From: Fibrobacter sp.
Lineage (GTDB): Bacteria; Fibrobacterota; Fibrobacteria; Fibrobacterales; Fibrobacteraceae
DNA: 64,000 nt
Assembly: GCA_024399065.1 (NCBI GenBank)
Contig: JAKSIB010000009.1
Coordinates: 53,620-117,619, forward strand
Direction: 5' to 3'
Position 1 is the first letter of the stretch, and every line of letters starts with the position of its first letter. The position numbers and the translations under genes were made by a program. The notes beneath the pieces were generated by a model, which searched no databases, had not been told where the DNA came from, and was given only the letters and a program-made list of their open reading frames with translations. Shown here one piece after another: positions 53,759-63,928 of the stretch.

Positions 53759-54193
53759 TTATTCAAGCATAATGGTGAAAGGGCCATCGTTCACAAGGCT
53801 CACCTGCATATCGGCGCCAAAGCGACCGGTCTGCACATTACCAACTTCCTTACGACATTCTGCAATGATGTATTCATAAAGTTCGTTGGCCATCATCGGA
53901 TTGCCCGCACCATTGAATGTGGGGCGATTGCCCTTGTTGCAGTTTGCATAAAGGGTGAACTGGGAAACCAGCAAAAGTTCGCCGTTTACATCCTTGATGG
54001 AGAGGTTGGTCTTTCCGTTTTCATCGGCAAAAATGCGGAGGTTCATCATCTTGCGGATAAGGCGGTCGGCAACTTCGCGAGTATCTTCCTCGCCCACACC
54101 GATAAGCACCATGTAGCCCTTACCAATCTGGCCAACGGTTTCGCCATCAATTTCCACTTTAGCTTCAGTAACTCTTTGAATCAAGAACTTCAT
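53759..54193 (-). CDS. dtd: D-aminoacyl-tRNA deacylase
   Basis: The 144-residue enzyme removes D-amino acids from tRNA. It has the family's [17 protein letters not shown] start, the [17 protein letters not shown] segment with the Ser-Gln part of the active site, and [15 protein letters not shown] at the end. Length is normal. It follows the asparaginase gene after 25 bases. Confidence 0.95.
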   Translation of the reverse strand: MKFLIQRVTEAKVEIDGETVGQIGKGYMVLIGVGEEDTREVADRLIRKMMNLRIFADENGKTNLSIKDVNGELLLVSQFTLYANCNKGNRPTFNGAGNPMMANELYEYIIAECRKEVGNVQTGRFGADMQVSLVNDGPFTIMLE

Positions 54194-54218
54194 AAAAACA
54201 ATTTAAGAAAAAAGGGAA

Positions 54219-55148
54219 CTAGGCGCGGGCGAATATCTTGCGGATCTTTGAAATGCTGTTCGTCTGCGCCAAGGCGAGGCGCAAGAGGATTGCAGCCTTC
54301 TGGGGCGGGAGTTTTCCTGCCGCGATGGCGTCGGGAGCAAGGCTTGTGTTCAGCGTTACGGTACCGTGATTGATGCGGGAGCTGACAACCACAGGCAAGG
54401 GCATGCTTTCCATGACGCGGGCAAGGCTTGCCGCCCACTTCAAGCTGAATTCACCTGCGCCGGCTCCGGCGACAACGACACCTTCGGAGACGCTGGCGGC
54501 GTATTCAAGAATTCGCGGGTCGGAATCCACACCAAAATAAACCACATTCACCTTGGGCAGTTCCTGAAGATCGCTAACGTCAAAGAAAAGCGGGTCCTTT
54601 GACGCAGGCATATCGTCAATATCCATCGGCTGCAACTGGCTGGCGCTGCACTTCTGGACGCGTCGGGCATCGAACAATTCTCCGCCGAAATACACCCATA
54701 CATTATTTTCCGTAGGTTCGTCATCTACAACAAAGCCCACAGCGGCCCTCACCGCACCAAGCAAGTTCGCAGGCCCGTCAGGATCCTTCGCCGTCGCCGG
54801 CCTCATGGAGCCCGTCAGTACCACAGGCATGTCTGTTCGCAACGTAAGGCTCAAGAAGTAGGCAGTCTCATCCATGGTATCGGTTCCATGGGTAATCACA
54901 ACCGCATCCGCCTCAAGTTCGTCAATTCGTCGGGCCAACTTCAGCCAGATTTCCGAAGTCATATCATCGGAATTCACATTGCAAACCTGTTCCACAGTCA
55001 CATCGGCATAATCCGCAATTTCCGGGACTGCGGCAACTAAATCAGCGCCAGCAATCTGTCCCGAGGTATAGCCAAGGTTTTCTCCTGGCTTACCCACTCC
55101 GGCAATCGTTCCGCCAGTAGCCAAAATCACAACTTTCTTCTTTGCCAT
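54219..55148 (-). CDS. L-asparaginase
   Basis: The 309-residue enzyme hydrolyses asparagine to aspartate and ammonia. The two catalytic threonines are in ILATGGTIAG and THGTDTMDET. It has no signal peptide and so is probably cytoplasmic (type I-like). Its start is 3 bases past the stop of the peptidase-like gene at 55152, so both are probably cotranscribed, and dtd follows. Confidence 0.93.
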   Translation of the reverse strand: MAKKKVVILATGGTIAGVGKPGENLGYTSGQIAGADLVAAVPEIADYADVTVEQVCNVNSDDMTSEIWLKLARRIDELEADAVVITHGTDTMDETAYFLSLTLRTDMPVVLTGSMRPATAKDPDGPANLLGAVRAAVGFVVDDEPTENNVWVYFGGELFDARRVQKCSASQLQPMDIDDMPASKDPLFFDVSDLQELPKVNVVYFGVDSDPRILEYAASVSEGVVVAGAGAGEFSLKWAASLARVMESMPLPVVVSSRINHGTVTLNTSLAPDAIAAGKLPPQKAAILLRLALAQTNSISKIRKIFARA

Positions 55149-55151
55149 ATG

Positions 55152-56147
55152 TCACCTGACTTCATCCAGCAACTGTTCTGCAGTTACAGAATAAAATTCT
55201 TTCAAAGCCTGTTCCGCACCGAGGTTACGGATACTCTGCACAAACCTTCTGAAATGTACAAAATCGTTATTTCTGTTCAGCAAGCCGCGCACCATTCGTT
55301 CCGAATACCAATAAAGTCGTACTGCGTTATCAGTGCTATTTTCATTCACAAAAGGTTCCGTCAACGCATTCAAAGACGGCACACCACCCTCGGGTCGTTG
55401 CATTCCCGCGCGAGATCCATCAACCACCTGTGCAATACCTTCATTAATCCAAAGAGGAACCTTGGAACGAGTCATTGCACGAACAAACCCATGAGTCAAT
55501 TCGTGAAACAGCATCGGGCGATAGACTTCTGGATACTGCATCATATTTACAGGAACGCGAAGCTTTCCGTCAAACACAGCCCCTACCCATTCAGGCCTTG
55601 GTCCAACGCCTTGATAATCAGCGGCCTCATGCAAGACCAAACTCATTTTATTTTCCGGATTGAATTCAAACAGTCTGCACAAAGAATCATAAGCCACTTC
55701 CAGCACAGACAATGCCTCCAGAACATCGTTCCTTGCAGGTCTTCCATCAAACTCTAAACGAAAATGGGCTGAGCGTTCCAGTTCCAAAGTCGCCATTTCA
55801 CGGATCAGCAAGCGGGACTTTTCCGTCAGGTAATCAAGGTCCTTATTTGAATAGCCCAGTCCTGCAATATAGCCAACACAGTCCTCGTATCGTTCCTGTT
55901 CAAACAGAACACCAGCCAAGTGTAAATGCAGATTTTTATCATCTGGAGATTCTTGCAATAGCAGTCGGACATTTCTTTCTGCGCAATTCCAATCGCCCGA
56001 CTCCAAGCATTCATTTGTCTCGACAATCAAAGATTCATGTTTTTCAAAAGCTTCTCTTTCTGCGGACTTTTCCTTGATTACACGAAGTCCTCCTACAAGA
56101 ACAAGCAGGAGCACCGCGACAAGAACTATATTCTTCAAGGAATTCAT
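55152..56147 (-). CDS. Membrane-anchored TPR and peptidase MA-like protein
   Basis: The 331-residue protein has an N-terminal membrane anchor (residues 5-22), a TPR-like helical part (about 35-110: GDWNCAERNVRLLL, HLHLAGVLFEQERYEDC), and a zinc peptidase-like C-terminal part with LFHELTHGFVRAMT and, later, PLWINEGIAQVV, as in peptidase MA-like gluzincins. The HExxH and downstream E are intact. Its substrate is not known. It is the first gene of the run with asparaginase and dtd. Confidence 0.83.
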   Translation of the reverse strand: MNSLKNIVLVAVLLLVLVGGLRVIKEKSAEREAFEKHESLIVETNECLESGDWNCAERNVRLLLQESPDDKNLHLHLAGVLFEQERYEDCVGYIAGLGYSNKDLDYLTEKSRLLIREMATLELERSAHFRLEFDGRPARNDVLEALSVLEVAYDSLCRLFEFNPENKMSLVLHEAADYQGVGPRPEWVGAVFDGKLRVPVNMMQYPEVYRPMLFHELTHGFVRAMTRSKVPLWINEGIAQVVDGSRAGMQRPEGGVPSLNALTEPFVNENSTDNAVRLYWYSERMVRGLLNRNNDFVHFRRFVQSIRNLGAEQALKEFYSVTAEQLLDEVR

Positions 56148-56197
56148 TATATTTTAAGGTAGCAAAAAATCAGCAATCAACAACAGCAAAAACTTTT

Positions 56198-56812
56198 ATG
56201 CAACATCTATTCAGGATTCTACTTGACAATTTGGCTCTAGGCTATGGAGCAGAAGGTGTTGCTGCCACAAGCGGAATTTTAACCATCATCGCCATATTTC
56301 TTGTAATCATCATTGGGGCAATCATGAACCTCATTGAAAGACTACAGCTTAATCTGCTTGAAAAAATTCTAGGACTTAAGGCCGCGTTATTTATCTGCAA
56401 TTATTTCACCATCGCAGGCACAATCATTCACGAATGCGCCCACGCGTTGTTCGCCATTTGCACCGGAGCAAAAGTTACGGAAATCAGTTTCCTAGACACC
56501 AAAGGTGATTCTCTTGGACACATCACCTATGTCGTTCGCGGTCCATTTTTCATGAAGGCGATTCAGCACTCGCTTTGCGCTTGCGCGCCTGTTTTTGTCG
56601 GGCTCCTGTGCGAAATCATTATCATCAACCAAATTTTCTATGGAACTTATCCCATTTGGGGACAAATCATTTTGTGGTACTTGGCCATTTCTGTTATTGA
56701 CCACATGTCCATGAGTCCCATTGACATAAAGCATTATTTCCAGGGAATCTGGGCGGTGATCCCCATCGTCTTCGCCATCATCTTTGGGTACGGCTACTTT
56801 ATTGTAACTTAG
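56198..56812 (+). CDS. M50-like membrane metalloprotease homologue
   Basis: The 204-residue membrane protein has about five hydrophobic segments. HECAHALFAICTGAKVTEI has the HExxH motif near the first segments, as in the M50 site-2 protease group, and a distant SMSPIDIKHYF could provide the third ligand (Asp). No PDZ domain is present. It is probably a membrane-embedded protease or a related protein that does not cleave. It reads divergently from the gene at 56147. Confidence 0.75.
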   Translation: MQHLFRILLDNLALGYGAEGVAATSGILTIIAIFLVIIIGAIMNLIERLQLNLLEKILGLKAALFICNYFTIAGTIIHECAHALFAICTGAKVTEISFLDTKGDSLGHITYVVRGPFFMKAIQHSLCACAPVFVGLLCEIIIINQIFYGTYPIWGQIILWYLAISVIDHMSMSPIDIKHYFQGIWAVIPIVFAIIFGYGYFIVT

Positions 56813-56833
56813 ATGATTTTTTGAAACAAGTTT

Positions 56834-57370
56834 TTATCTGCGACTCTCGGCTTTCTTAAATTTCTCTCGAATCAGCTGGAGGTCGTGCTGGTAGGGGTTG
56901 CGGACAAAGTCTTCAAAGGCCCAGCTGGTGGGATGGAAAACACCCTTGGCATAAGTCAAAAGCATATCAAGCCACACTCCCTTTCCTGCATAAAGCTTAA
57001 AGGGGCCACGTTTGTAGCTAGGCAAAACGACCTTATCCAAATCCATATACCCGATGTCAATATTCACATGACGAAAATCCGTATTATCGCTGGACGCCGT
57101 GGTTAGTTCAAGAGCGTTGCTACGTTCCTTTTCATCCGCGATAGTTTCAGGAGAAATGGTCTTTTCAAAAGACACAACTCCACGGTACAGGCCATCACCC
57201 ATTTCTGGAGTATAGTAAGACGTTTTATCGAAAGCAAACAACTTGCCCTTGTGGCGAATGGGGCCCCAAGTTTTTTCAAGCATATCTATAACGGCAGGAT
57301 CCCATTCTGCACCTTTTTGAAGTACAAAGGCAATCAGCTGAGCCTGTTCTGAAAATTGAGAAGCCTTCAT
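56834..57370 (-). CDS. DUF4416-family protein
   Basis: The 178-residue protein shares the family layout: WGPIRHKGKLFAFDKTSYYT, EMGDGLYRGVVSFEKTI, RHVNIDIGYMDLDKVVLPS and LYAGKGVWLDMLLTYAKG. The function is unknown. I chose the ATG at 57370, since the frame start at 57376 is a TTG. The Shine-Dalgarno AAGGG overlaps the stop of the metzincin gene, so both are probably in one transcript. Confidence 0.88.
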   Translation of the reverse strand: MKASQFSEQAQLIAFVLQKGAEWDPAVIDMLEKTWGPIRHKGKLFAFDKTSYYTPEMGDGLYRGVVSFEKTISPETIADEKERSNALELTTASSDNTDFRHVNIDIGYMDLDKVVLPSYKRGPFKLYAGKGVWLDMLLTYAKGVFHPTSWAFEDFVRNPYQHDLQLIREKFKKAESRR

Positions 57371-57380
57371 TTTCAATCCC

Positions 57381-58649
57381 TTAGTGAGGATAAATCATCA
57401 AAGATGCTCGCAGTGTATAAAGCTGCTGTTCCGTAAAAGGAATCAGATCAAGTTCCGTTTCCAGCGGGAACATGACATTTGACGCATCAGGGCATTTCTT
57501 GTAGTATTCATCCGTTGAAGCACTGATAATCTTGACACGAGGCATCATCCAACCATCCAATTCCAAATCTTGGTAAACCTTCTTGATTTCATAGGTGCTT
57601 AAATATTCACAATACGGGGTATCTTCAAATCCATCTTCATAGTTGGACAAATCACCTAACTGCTTCAATTCTACGTTGGTCGTAGTCGTATGTCGTAATC
57701 CAAAGAAATGGCCTATTTCATGAACAGCTGTTGCCACAATCGATGCTTTATTTAGTGCATCAACCCCACCCACTTTTTTCACATGGACTCCAAGAACAAC
57801 CGTACTTCCTTCACCGCCACCCATATTGCCACTAAACAAATTGCTAAATCCCAAAATTCCATTGTCATTGATATAGTCTACCAGAACAATATCCAGAGCA
57901 TTTTCAACTCCGGGCCAACCACCCAGTTCACTCAACATTTTGTCGTCAGAGGACCACCCCGCAATCCAAGGCTTATCAGCAGGATATTTGCCTCCCAAAG
58001 TAGGATGTTCATCTGCATAGCGCACATACAACGTATCTATAGTCACGCTGGTATAGTAGCTTCGCATCGTTGAAAGCAAATCACTGGCTAACTCGTCGAT
58101 GGTAAAGCCATCTAGTCGGGAAGCAACGTTTCCCACTACAATCAAATTTAAGGACATACGATCGGAGTAAGCACCTTCCGCTGTAAGGCGAACATTATTC
58201 GTCGTCCCCGCATAATAGGTTTTGTTCTGTTCCAGAGTCATCGCCCAAATGGCTTTGCCTATTCCATCACAAGAAAATCTGTAAACGTATCTTCCATTTT
58301 CGTTTTTACCAGACACGTTTTTCACTTTAACCAAGCTGACGTAATTTGGCTTATCTGGTTTTGCAAATGTTTTGAACAATTGTAATGTCGGAGCTTTTCC
58401 AATAGTTGAATCCACATCAAAAGACAATTCATAAACCGCCTTCGAATGGGCAACCATTGTCAACCCATGAGCCAAGTCTGCAGAGGCGGAATCATTTCGA
58501 GCCATATCATTCGGGAACAACCTATAACGAAGCACATTATCCGGAAGCAAGTTGAATTCCGTTTCATCCGGGCCTATGGTGCAAGAAAAAAGAATTGACA
58601 GACTCGCCAACAAACAAAATTTCAAAATAAAATCACAAATCTTTTTCAT
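57381..58649 (-). CDS. Metzincin-type zinc metalloprotease lipoprotein
   Basis: The 422-residue protein has a lipoprotein signal (ILFSC, then TIGP). The catalytic motif VHEIGHFFGLRHT has the full HExxHxxGxxH, and ASNVMFP provides the Met-turn, as in metzincins. The N-terminal part (about 30-200) is beta-rich without a known family. It should be a surface or periplasmic zinc protease. The ATG at 58649 gives the signal peptide; the longer frame was not used. It reads divergently from comEC, 66 bases apart. Confidence 0.85.
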   Translation of the reverse strand: MKKICDFILKFCLLASLSILFSCTIGPDETEFNLLPDNVLRYRLFPNDMARNDSASADLAHGLTMVAHSKAVYELSFDVDSTIGKAPTLQLFKTFAKPDKPNYVSLVKVKNVSGKNENGRYVYRFSCDGIGKAIWAMTLEQNKTYYAGTTNNVRLTAEGAYSDRMSLNLIVVGNVASRLDGFTIDELASDLLSTMRSYYTSVTIDTLYVRYADEHPTLGGKYPADKPWIAGWSSDDKMLSELGGWPGVENALDIVLVDYINDNGILGFSNLFSGNMGGGEGSTVVLGVHVKKVGGVDALNKASIVATAVHEIGHFFGLRHTTTTNVELKQLGDLSNYEDGFEDTPYCEYLSTYEIKKVYQDLELDGWMMPRVKIISASTDEYYKKCPDASNVMFPLETELDLIPFTEQQLYTLRASLMIYPH

Positions 58650-58715
58650 AAAAAAGTTCCCAAAATCAACAAAAATTCGTGTATAGAGATAGTCATCTCG
58701 TAATATAGGTTTTAA

Positions 58716-61106
58716 ATGGGTTTTAAGAGTAGCAACAAGGCAATTTTTTGGATTCAATTAGAGCAGTTGGTAAAGCCTCTTTCAGGAAAACCAGCTCTTT
58801 TAAGTTCTGCAGTCATCGTTGCAGCGCTAGCAAGCCTTGATGAGCCCAATTTTTCCCTTTTTCTGCTATGTCCCATTATTCTTATTTCCCATGTTCTACC
58901 CCGTTATTTGCAATGGGTCATTTTCATTTCTCTTGCCGCGGGAATCCTCAGCCACAATCATTTTTCATCAAATCAGAATGAATTTCTAGAAAACTGCTCC
59001 AAAGTTTCTATTGCAAATGAAGGTTGCGGATTCGTAGAAAGTCTCCAAGCTAAGTCCAGCGGTTACGCAATCATCATCCAAGTTATTGATTCGACTCAAT
59101 CAAGTTATCGAATCCGATTAACCGAAAAAAGGAACTTTGAAATATTGCCTCTTCCAGGGGATTCCATTTGCTTTGAAGCCTCATGGTACCCCATCAATCC
59201 ACCAACCGTTCCTGGAGCATTCGACACAAAAGGCTGGCTAAAATCCCAGGATCTTGTTGCTTTCGGAAAATTCAAACATTGGACAGCACACAAACATCAC
59301 TGGACTCCTGAAAGAAGTTTTTTCTTTTTTAGACGATGGATTGGTCAGAGGTTTTCCGATTACCTGGAACCTGCAGAAACAGGGCTTTTATTGGGATTGC
59401 TCGCCGGAGATCGTTCGGGAATTCCAGATGCGTTGAGAAGTGATTTTCAGAGGTCCGGTCTCGTCCACGTCCTTGCAATTAGCGGTTTTCACGTGGTGCT
59501 TTTAGCGGGAATGCTCATGGTATTTTTGAAAGCCACAGGACTTCCCCACAACGTCGTGCGAATCGTCGCTGTAGTCCTCCTGCTCTTATACATTCCCGTA
59601 ACAGGAGGTTCCCCTGCAGTAAGACGAGCCGTATTGATGTTCGCCGTTCCGCAGCTAGGAGCATTTTTTCAGCGGCAAGCCAACACCTTGAACAGTCTTG
59701 GCGTCGCTCTTTTATTCATCATGATTCCCGAGCCCGGCGTTATCTGGAATCCCGGTTTTCAACTTTCCGTGGCAGCCACCATGGGAATCCTTATCAGCGG
59801 CCCCATAAGCCCTTTGAAAAAAGTTCCCGACTTCCTTCGCAAAAACAAGATCTGGTCATTATTCCAAAACTTCATTCTTGAGCCAACCTACGTTACGTTA
59901 TGCGCCACACTTTCTACAGCGCCATTCCTTATCCATCATTTCAAAACCCTTTCGCCATTTTCCTGGCTAGGAAACATTTTCGTGGTTCCAGCCATTTCCA
60001 TGGGCATGCAAGCAGGACTTTTCGCTTTGCTTTCTCCACTTGACTTTTTACGAGAGTACTTCTGTTATGCAGCTCAATTTTTTCTTAGGCTAGCAACATT
60101 ACTCACAAACAAATTATCAGACTCATCCCAAGCGTCAATAACCGTAGGTCCTTTCGATTCCAGTTTCCTTCTTCTCTGCGGGATTTTGATTTTACTTTTA
60201 CCCCTATGCCGAGAGAACAAGATTGCTCGCAATTACGCCTTCTTTTGTCTTATAGCATTTACTGCGGCATTCACTTATGGTAGTTTCCAAAAGGCCTCCC
60301 ATCCCTCATGGAAATTAACCACAATCGACATCGGCCAAGGGGACAGCCACCTCATCACCACCCCGTCTGGCAGGCATTTTCTCATTGACGCAGGAGACTC
60401 TGAACTACTTGGAGGCAAAGGGAAAAAAGACTCTGGCAAAGATGTCATCGTTCCTTATCTACATCACATTGGCGTTTCTACACTGGACGCCCTTATCATC
60501 ACCCACCCTGACCTGGACCACTACGGAGGTTCCCTGTCCATCATAAAAACATTCCCGGTTAAAGAACTTTGGATTACGGATTGTGCCCGAATTGAGAACA
60601 AAGAAAGTTGGCAGAAAGTCATTTCCGAAGCGCTACGACGAAACATCATTGTCCGAGACATTGAACAGGGGTTTATGTGGAATGAAAAATTTTTTGACTT
60701 GCATGTCCTTCACCCCAATACCAAAGTTTGCTCTGACGCAAACACCCAAAGCATCACCTTTAGGGCCAAGGGTCTAGGCCATTCAGCCGTTCTTACAGGA
60801 GACCTCACCATTGCTGGAGAAAAGGAAATCTTAAAAAAGAAAGTCTATTTAAAAAGTGACATACTTAAACTGGGGCACCACGGTTCCAAAACTTCCAGTA
60901 GCAGGGATTTCCTGAAAGCCGTCGATCCGAAGCTAGCCATCATATCCAGCGGCCGGCGAAACCGATTCCGCCACCCTAGCAAAAAGGTCATCCAGCGACT
61001 GGATTCCCTTTCACTACCATACCTAAACACTGCTGTCGTAGGAACTATTGATGTTATTTTCAGTAAGGATTCTATGATTGTTCAGACGATGCTGGAACCG
61101 AACTAG
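58716..61106 (+). CDS. comEC: ComEC/Rec2-type DNA-uptake channel protein
   Basis: The 796-residue protein has membrane segments at its N-terminus, an OB-like part (about 80-200), the competence domain with about eight spans (about 215-510, with GLLAGDRSGIP and LAISGFHVVLL), and a metallo-beta-lactamase-like domain (about 545-796, with THPDLDHYGG and GHHGSKTSS). The channel carries single-stranded DNA into the cytoplasm in competent bacteria. All parts are present. No comEA or comF gene is next to it. Its stop overlaps the stop of the convergent gene at 61103. Confidence 0.94.
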   Translation: MGFKSSNKAIFWIQLEQLVKPLSGKPALLSSAVIVAALASLDEPNFSLFLLCPIILISHVLPRYLQWVIFISLAAGILSHNHFSSNQNEFLENCSKVSIANEGCGFVESLQAKSSGYAIIIQVIDSTQSSYRIRLTEKRNFEILPLPGDSICFEASWYPINPPTVPGAFDTKGWLKSQDLVAFGKFKHWTAHKHHWTPERSFFFFRRWIGQRFSDYLEPAETGLLLGLLAGDRSGIPDALRSDFQRSGLVHVLAISGFHVVLLAGMLMVFLKATGLPHNVVRIVAVVLLLLYIPVTGGSPAVRRAVLMFAVPQLGAFFQRQANTLNSLGVALLFIMIPEPGVIWNPGFQLSVAATMGILISGPISPLKKVPDFLRKNKIWSLFQNFILEPTYVTLCATLSTAPFLIHHFKTLSPFSWLGNIFVVPAISMGMQAGLFALLSPLDFLREYFCYAAQFFLRLATLLTNKLSDSSQASITVGPFDSSFLLLCGILILLLPLCRENKIARNYAFFCLIAFTAAFTYGSFQKASHPSWKLTTIDIGQGDSHLITTPSGRHFLIDAGDSELLGGKGKKDSGKDVIVPYLHHIGVSTLDALIITHPDLDHYGGSLSIIKTFPVKELWITDCARIENKESWQKVISEALRRNIIVRDIEQGFMWNEKFFDLHVLHPNTKVCSDANTQSITFRAKGLGHSAVLTGDLTIAGEKEILKKKVYLKSDILKLGHHGSKTSSSRDFLKAVDPKLAIISSGRRNRFRHPSKKVIQRLDSLSLPYLNTAVVGTIDVIFSKDSMIVQTMLEPN

Positions 61107-61819
61107 AATGCCTGTTGAACAAACAGGGCGATTTTCTTGCCGCTGTTGTTGTCCTTCAAGATACCGATATCAAAGTCAAGACGAATACGAGTTCCACCCA
61201 AGTCAACTTCAGCCTTGGGAATAATGTCCGTCATGAAATCCCTGATAGGATGCCTTACGGTGGAAGAAGCAGTCACTTCAATCATAAAGAGGAAGTGATC
61301 GCCGAAATGCAATGTGGGTTGAGTCGCCAATTCCACAGCAGCCCATCCATCACCTTTATTCACGCCATCCAAAACGCCAACTCGCGCTTCGTAATAGTTG
61401 GAGAAGACCTTTGCAATGTAGTGTTCCTTGCCATAAGTCAAAATGACTGCGGTTCTGTCATTACGGTTCAAGCCAAAATAACCATCCAATTCAATAAAGC
61501 CAGAACTACCCAGACGATAACGGCCACCGAAATCGATGGATGCAACCACATTACCAAGACGGTTGTAGGCAAAAAGATCAATCTTGGCACCAAGGTCCCA
61601 ATCCTTTGCAACCTGTCCAACAAGATTGATGGGGAAAAGTACTTCATCACCAAAATCAGACTGAAGGCCAACGCCAGCAGCCAATTTCGGTGCCGGACGA
61701 CCATCGGGTCCAAAAGTGTAGCGCATATTCCAAATTCTATCTACGGCAAAAGAACTTGAGGCGAGCATACCCACCACAAGGCACACGATAGATACTAAAG
61801 ACAAACGACTCCTATCCAT
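61103..61819 (-). CDS. Secreted, probably outer-membrane beta-barrel protein
   Basis: I do not recognise this 238-residue protein. It has a signal peptide (residues 1-25, ending SFAV), then alternating polar and nonpolar strands, as in outer-membrane barrels: KIDLFAYNRLG, FGGRYRLGSSGFIELDGYF, HFLFMIEVTA, and a final FVQQAF that ends in Phe as many barrel proteins do. The frame start at 61828 is a TTG, so I chose the ATG at 61819. The stop shares CTAG with comEC. Confidence 0.75.
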   Translation of the reverse strand: MDRSRLSLVSIVCLVVGMLASSSFAVDRIWNMRYTFGPDGRPAPKLAAGVGLQSDFGDEVLFPINLVGQVAKDWDLGAKIDLFAYNRLGNVVASIDFGGRYRLGSSGFIELDGYFGLNRNDRTAVILTYGKEHYIAKVFSNYYEARVGVLDGVNKGDGWAAVELATQPTLHFGDHFLFMIEVTASSTVRHPIRDFMTDIIPKAEVDLGGTRIRLDFDIGILKDNNSGKKIALFVQQAF

Positions 61820-61899
61820 ATAACCCAAACTTAATTAATTTTCAGCCAAAAAGGCACTCTGTTTGCTAAATTTGGGTCAAAGTGTAAGAGGTTTTTAAC

Positions 61900-62991
61900 A
61901 TGATTGAGCCGCGTCCAGAATTATCTAAGCTTTCTGACTACGTTCCTGGCAAGTCCATGGACGAAATTCGAGCAAAATATGGTCTTACCGATGTGGTAAA
62001 GCTGGCTTCCAACGAAAATCCGCTGGGTCCCTCCCCCAAGGCCAAGGAAGCCTACCTGAAGATTGTGGACACCTTGCATCTGTATCCTCGCGGCGACGCC
62101 CCCACCTTGATTAACGCCTTGGCTGATTTCTATGGCGTAAACACAAACCAGCTGGTGCTGGGCAACGGCTCCGACGAAATCATCGACATGGTAGGCAAGG
62201 CCTTTATCCGCCAGGGCGACAACTGCGTGGGCATTACCCCCACCTTCAGCGTCTACAAGTTCACCACCCTCTCCAACGGTGCCGAATTCATCGGTGTTGG
62301 TGAAGGCGATCAGAAAACCGATTTGAATAAGCTGGCCGCAGCCATCAACGACAAGACTCGCGTGGCATTTATCTGCAGCCCCAACAACCCCACTGGCGTT
62401 TACTACACTGGCGATGAGCTGAAGGAATTCCTGGATAAGGTTCCCGCAAACGTGATGGTATTCCTGGATGAAGCCTACGCTGAATTTGCAACAGCAGCTG
62501 ATTACCCCCGCATGTTCGACATGTTGGCCCAGTACCCCAACTTGCTTATCAACCGTACCTTCAGCAAGATCTACGGTCTGGCAGGCATCCGTCTGGGCTA
62601 CGCCATTTCCAGCGAGCAGATCATCAAGGCCATGTGGAAAATCAAGCCGCCTTTCGACATTAACCTGGCAGCCCAGGCAGCAGCAATCGCAGCCCTTAGC
62701 GACAAGTACCACGTGGAACGCACCCGCCAGCTTAACGCCGATGGCATCAAGATTCTCAAGCCTTTCTTTGAAGGTCTGGGTTTCAAGGTTCTCCCCACCC
62801 AGGGGAACTTCATCTGTGTCCACATCGGTCCCAAAGCCAAGGAAATGGTACAGTTCCTGGAAGAAAACGGTATGATCATCCGCGGCCTCACCAGCTTTGG
62901 CCTGCCGGAACACGTCCGCATTACCCTTGGCAAGCCCGAGGAAAACAAGTTCCTCATGGACCTTGTGGAAAAGTGGGCAAAACAGGTATGA
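61900..62991 (+). CDS. hisC: Histidinol-phosphate aminotransferase
   Basis: The 363-residue PLP enzyme makes histidinol phosphate in histidine synthesis. It has ASNENPLGPSPKA near the start, LGNGSDEIIDM, SPNNPTG, and the PLP lysine in NRTFSKIYGLAGIRLGY. AGAGG precedes the ATG. The gene hisN follows after 92 bases that include repeats. Confidence 0.95.
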   Translation: MIEPRPELSKLSDYVPGKSMDEIRAKYGLTDVVKLASNENPLGPSPKAKEAYLKIVDTLHLYPRGDAPTLINALADFYGVNTNQLVLGNGSDEIIDMVGKAFIRQGDNCVGITPTFSVYKFTTLSNGAEFIGVGEGDQKTDLNKLAAAINDKTRVAFICSPNNPTGVYYTGDELKEFLDKVPANVMVFLDEAYAEFATAADYPRMFDMLAQYPNLLINRTFSKIYGLAGIRLGYAISSEQIIKAMWKIKPPFDINLAAQAAAIAALSDKYHVERTRQLNADGIKILKPFFEGLGFKVLPTQGNFICVHIGPKAKEMVQFLEENGMIIRGLTSFGLPEHVRITLGKPEENKFLMDLVEKWAKQV

Positions 62992-62995
62992 GGGC

Positions 62996-63071
62996 GCAGC
63001 GGCGCTGCTTTGAGGTATGAGGGCGCGACTTCGTCGCTTTGAGGTGTCATCCTGAACGAAGTGAAGGATCC
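62996..63071. repeat. Intergenic repeats between hisC and hisN
   Basis: Short TGAGGTATGAGGGCGC-like units are followed by the TCATCCTGAACGAAGTGAAG element, common in many genomes. Translated, it gives CHPERSEGS, which falsely extends the hisN frame. Confidence 0.7.
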
Positions 63072-63083
63072 AGAGAGGTTACA

Positions 63084-63896
63084 ATGAGTGCTACAAAAGA
63101 AAATCTTGATTTGTTGAACATTGCCTTGAAGGCCGCAGAACTGGCTCAGGGTAACATCTTGAAGTATTTCCAGAATGACGTGGGCGTGGAATGGAAGGCC
63201 GACAAGACTCCCGTCACCATCGCCGACAAGAGCACCGAAGAACTTTGCCGCGAATTTTGGGCAAAGGAAACCCCGGGCTTCGGCGTCATTGGCGAAGAAT
63301 TCGGAATTGAAAGCCCTGATGCTGAATACCAGTGGGTCATTGATCCCATCGACGGCACCAAGGCATTCATCCACGGCGTCCCGCTGTTCGGAACCTTGAT
63401 TGCACTGTACCGCCGTGGCGAAGCTATCGCAAGCCTTATCCGCATTCCGGCCATGAACACCGCCGTGTGGGCAGTGAAGGATGGCGGCGCATTCCTGGAC
63501 GGCCGTAGCGTCAAGTGCTCCAAGGTGGAAAAACTTTCCGACGCCCTGGTTCTTTCCGGTACCGTCAACACTATGGAAACCGCAGGCTATGGCGAGCAGT
63601 ACGCCGCCGTACGTCGCGCTGCACGCCTCCATCGCGGTTGGGGCGACTGCTACGGTTACTACCTGGTTGCCGCAGGCCGTGCCGAACTGATGATTGACCC
63701 CGTAGTTTCCCTCTGGGACATTGCACCGTATCCGCTGCTGTTCTCTGAAGCCGGCGGCAAGTTCAGCATGCTGGACGGCAGAACCGAACTGTTCGATGCC
63801 AACGGCAAACCCGTCGCCCCCATTTACGAAGGCTACACCAGCTTCGCATCCAACGGACTCATCCACGACGAAGTAGCAAGTTACTTCAAGAAGTAA
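63084..63896 (+). CDS. hisN: Histidinol-phosphatase, inositol-monophosphatase type
   Basis: The 270-residue magnesium phosphatase has the family parts EEFGIES, WVIDPIDGTKAFIHGVP and, later, GDCYGYYLVAAG and WDIAPYPLLFSEAGG, which hold the metal-binding acids. Next to hisC this most likely makes histidinol from histidinol phosphate. The ATG at 63084 has AGAGG in front; the longer frame from 63039 is a translated repeat. It could also act on inositol phosphate. Confidence 0.92.
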   Translation: MSATKENLDLLNIALKAAELAQGNILKYFQNDVGVEWKADKTPVTIADKSTEELCREFWAKETPGFGVIGEEFGIESPDAEYQWVIDPIDGTKAFIHGVPLFGTLIALYRRGEAIASLIRIPAMNTAVWAVKDGGAFLDGRSVKCSKVEKLSDALVLSGTVNTMETAGYGEQYAAVRRAARLHRGWGDCYGYYLVAAGRAELMIDPVVSLWDIAPYPLLFSEAGGKFSMLDGRTELFDANGKPVAPIYEGYTSFASNGLIHDEVASYFKK

Positions 63897-63928
63897 TTCC
63901 ACATTTGTCATCCCGGCCCCTTTATAAA

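Noticed and set aside
63039..63083. hisN start at 63039 (CHPERSEGS)
   Set aside because: The added residues are the translation of a widespread intergenic repeat; the ATG at 63084 has a ribosome-binding site.
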